A stretch of DNA of 5,797 bases, from assembly GCA_947259675.1 (NCBI GenBank), contig CAMYNE010000236.1:1-5797 (forward strand), in the 5' to 3' direction. Below the pieces are notes generated by a model. It did not search any database. It was given only the letters and a program-made list of their open reading frames with translations, and was not told where the DNA came from. Shown here piece by piece: positions 4,858 to 5,797 of this stretch. Positions within the stretch are counted from its first letter, which is position 1. Each line of letters starts with the position of its first letter. This stretch comes from an uncultured Pirellulaceae bacterium (lineage in GTDB: Bacteria; Planctomycetota; Planctomycetia; Pirellulales; Pirellulaceae). A program made the position numbers and the translations under genes.

Positions 4858-5594
4858 TAAAAAACTGGATCAACGGGTCCATAGCGACTTGCGCGTTTGA
4901 ATTGAAACGATCATTTACGTTTCAACGCAACGCCGTAACAGCAGTCTTGGCACTGTTTCCGCCACTGATGATCACGATTCTTATTCTGGCGCCGAAGGCA
5001 CTCGACGAACCCGGCATTCCATATGTGGAAGTCGTCCTCATCGTTTTGGTCGCGCTCGTCTGGACATTTATTTCCAGCCGCCCAGGTGGACGCGTCTCAA
5101 ACTTCATGGGCAAGTTTGTTGCGGCTGTTCTGTCCTCATTTGCAGTTTCATTTATCGCGATCACTCTTTCGGTTGCCATCATTAGCCAAATCTCCACTGT
5201 TGAGGTTAAGCAACCTCTCAGACTTTGGGCCACGCTGTCGGGGATTTTTTTCATCGCGTCGTGTGCGTACGGCGCTGTCTTTTCAATGATAGGTACAGTC
5301 ACATACCGACGGGCCATGGTCGTCGGCGTCGCGTATGTGATGGCTTGGGAAGGCGCAGTGGCGAATTTGCCAGCGCTGATCAACCGCCTCACGATTCGCT
5401 ACCACCTGCAGTCACTTGCCATGGAATGGCTGGCGTGGGTTTTTCCGGTGGACCGACAGGGTTACACTTTGTATTACGGGGACATCAAAGTCGGCATGCA
5501 TCTTGCCTTCATCGGCCTGATTACGATCGCAAGTCTGTGTTTTGGCTGTTATGTGATCGTAAATCGCCAATACATCACCAACGACGAATCCTGA
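4854..5594 (+). CDS. ABC-2 type permease 2, short form
   Basis: This 246-residue membrane protein starts at GTG 4854, within the GTGA that also carries the ATPase 2 stop; GAGG at 4844-4847 is a suitable ribosome binding site. Likely membrane segments are about 27-47, 57-75, 87-111, 123-147, 153-176 and 213-235. The motif 'SRPGGRVSNFMGK' (75-87) aligns with 'SRPIGRLEYIIGK' of permease 1, and 'MAWEGAVANLP' (163-173) is typical of ABC-2 permeases. Unlike permease 1, the outside loop between segments 1 and 2 is only about 10 residues, and the cytosolic turn before SRP lacks the 10-15 residues corresponding to 'GLISRDVRSRAFLLY'. The frame is intact, so this is not an obvious recent frameshift. It should pair with ATPase 2, or with permease 1 in one heteromeric complex. 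It is the last gene of the operon. Confidence 0.88.
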   Translation: MIKNWINGSIATCAFELKRSFTFQRNAVTAVLALFPPLMITILILAPKALDEPGIPYVEVVLIVLVALVWTFISSRPGGRVSNFMGKFVAAVLSSFAVSFIAITLSVAIISQISTVEVKQPLRLWATLSGIFFIASCAYGAVFSMIGTVTYRRAMVVGVAYVMAWEGAVANLPALINRLTIRYHLQSLAMEWLAWVFPVDRQGYTLYYGDIKVGMHLAFIGLITIASLCFGCYVIVNRQYITNDES

Positions 5595-5616
5595 CTTGGA
5601 GCTTGAACACAAGTCA
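5592..5616 (+). terminator. Hairpin at the end of the ABC operon, weak terminator candidate
   Basis: TGACTTG (5592-5598) and CAAGTCA (5610-5616) form a perfect 7-bp stem with an 11-base loop; the stem begins with the TGA stop of permease 2. The stretch after it, AGTTCTAG, has no proper T-run, so it may protect the 3' end of the mRNA rather than terminate transcription. Confidence 0.3.
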
Positions 5617-5650
5617 AGTTCTAGAGCAGTCCACAGTTGATTTGCACTTG

Positions 5651-5715
5651 TGTCATCCTGAACGGAGGCACGAGGTGAAGGATCTCTGTGAACCAGCGAG
5701 AGATTCTTCAGTCGC
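5651..5715. repeat. Dispersed 'GTCATCCTGA...GAAGGATCT' hairpin repeat, one copy
   Basis: TGTCATCCTGAACGGAGGCA opens a sequence of a kind I know as an intergenic repeat in many bacterial phyla ('GTCATCCTGAGCG..GCGAAGGATCTC...GAGATTCTTC...'). Its core is a hairpin: TGAAGGATCTCT (5676-5687) against AGAGATTCTTCA (5699-5710), 12-bp arms with one G-T pair and an 11-base loop. The right side loses the expected continuation to '...CAGAATGAC' after GTCGC (5711-5715), so the outer palindrome is incomplete. Family membership is from memory; the hairpin is directly seen. Confidence 0.62.
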
Positions 5716-5797
5716 AATGCTCTAAGTGGACAGCGCCATATTCGGTCTCTCGCACGAAAAAACACGATGTTTCACGCAGCTGTGAGCGGCAAGGCGA

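Noticed and set aside
5202..5217. GAGGTT-AAGC-AACCTC hairpin inside permease 2
   Set aside because: A 6-bp intragenic stem of this size is expected by chance and has no supporting context.
5225..5725. 166-codon plus-strand frame over the end of permease 2 and the repeat
   Set aside because: It is mostly a shifted reading of permease 2, rich in His/Arg/Cys, and ends in the dispersed repeat.

Overview
The window most likely comes from a planctomycete (Planctomycetota, perhaps a Pirellula/Rhodopirellula relative). This is an inference from three things: a small secreted protein that fits the TIGR03067 family, which is strongly expanded in Planctomycetes; an ABC-2 permease beginning with the 'GYRxWxG' style N-terminus that I associate with planctomycete and acidobacterial transporters; and moderate GC content. 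No rRNA, tRNA, CRISPR array or insertion sequence is visible.

Layout. Bases 2-307 hold the 3' end of a biotin-protein ligase gene, closed at once by an intrinsic terminator (309-340). Next comes a leader that can fold into a long hairpin (478-563). It abuts the ribosome binding site of a 108-residue cytosolic protein (574-900) whose C-terminal third resembles the C-terminal domain of ribosomal protein bL12. A hairpin at 925-954, with T-rich flanks on both strands, separates this gene from a convergent minus-strand gene (1010-1558) for an exported TIGR03067-like protein. The 362-base divergent spacer 1559-1920 should carry the promoters of that gene and of the operon that follows, and contains several short palindromes.

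Bases 1921-5594 form a tight four-gene operon: ATPase 1, permease 1, ATPase 2, permease 2. Junctions are a 14-base overlap, an 8-base gap and a 4-base overlap. The products look like a double ABC-2 type export system. Both ATPases have intact Walker A, signature, Walker B and H-loop motifs, but both lack glutamine in the Q-loop. The two permeases differ: the first has a charged extracytoplasmic insert of about 70 residues, the second a very short loop and an apparently shortened cytoplasmic turn. The substrate cannot be read from the sequence.

The end (5595-5797) is non-coding. It has a small hairpin at the operon's last stop codon and one copy of a dispersed hairpin repeat of the 'GTCATCCTGA...GAAGGATCT' kind. 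The least explained signals are the long leader hairpin with its bL12-like gene and the asymmetric permease pair.
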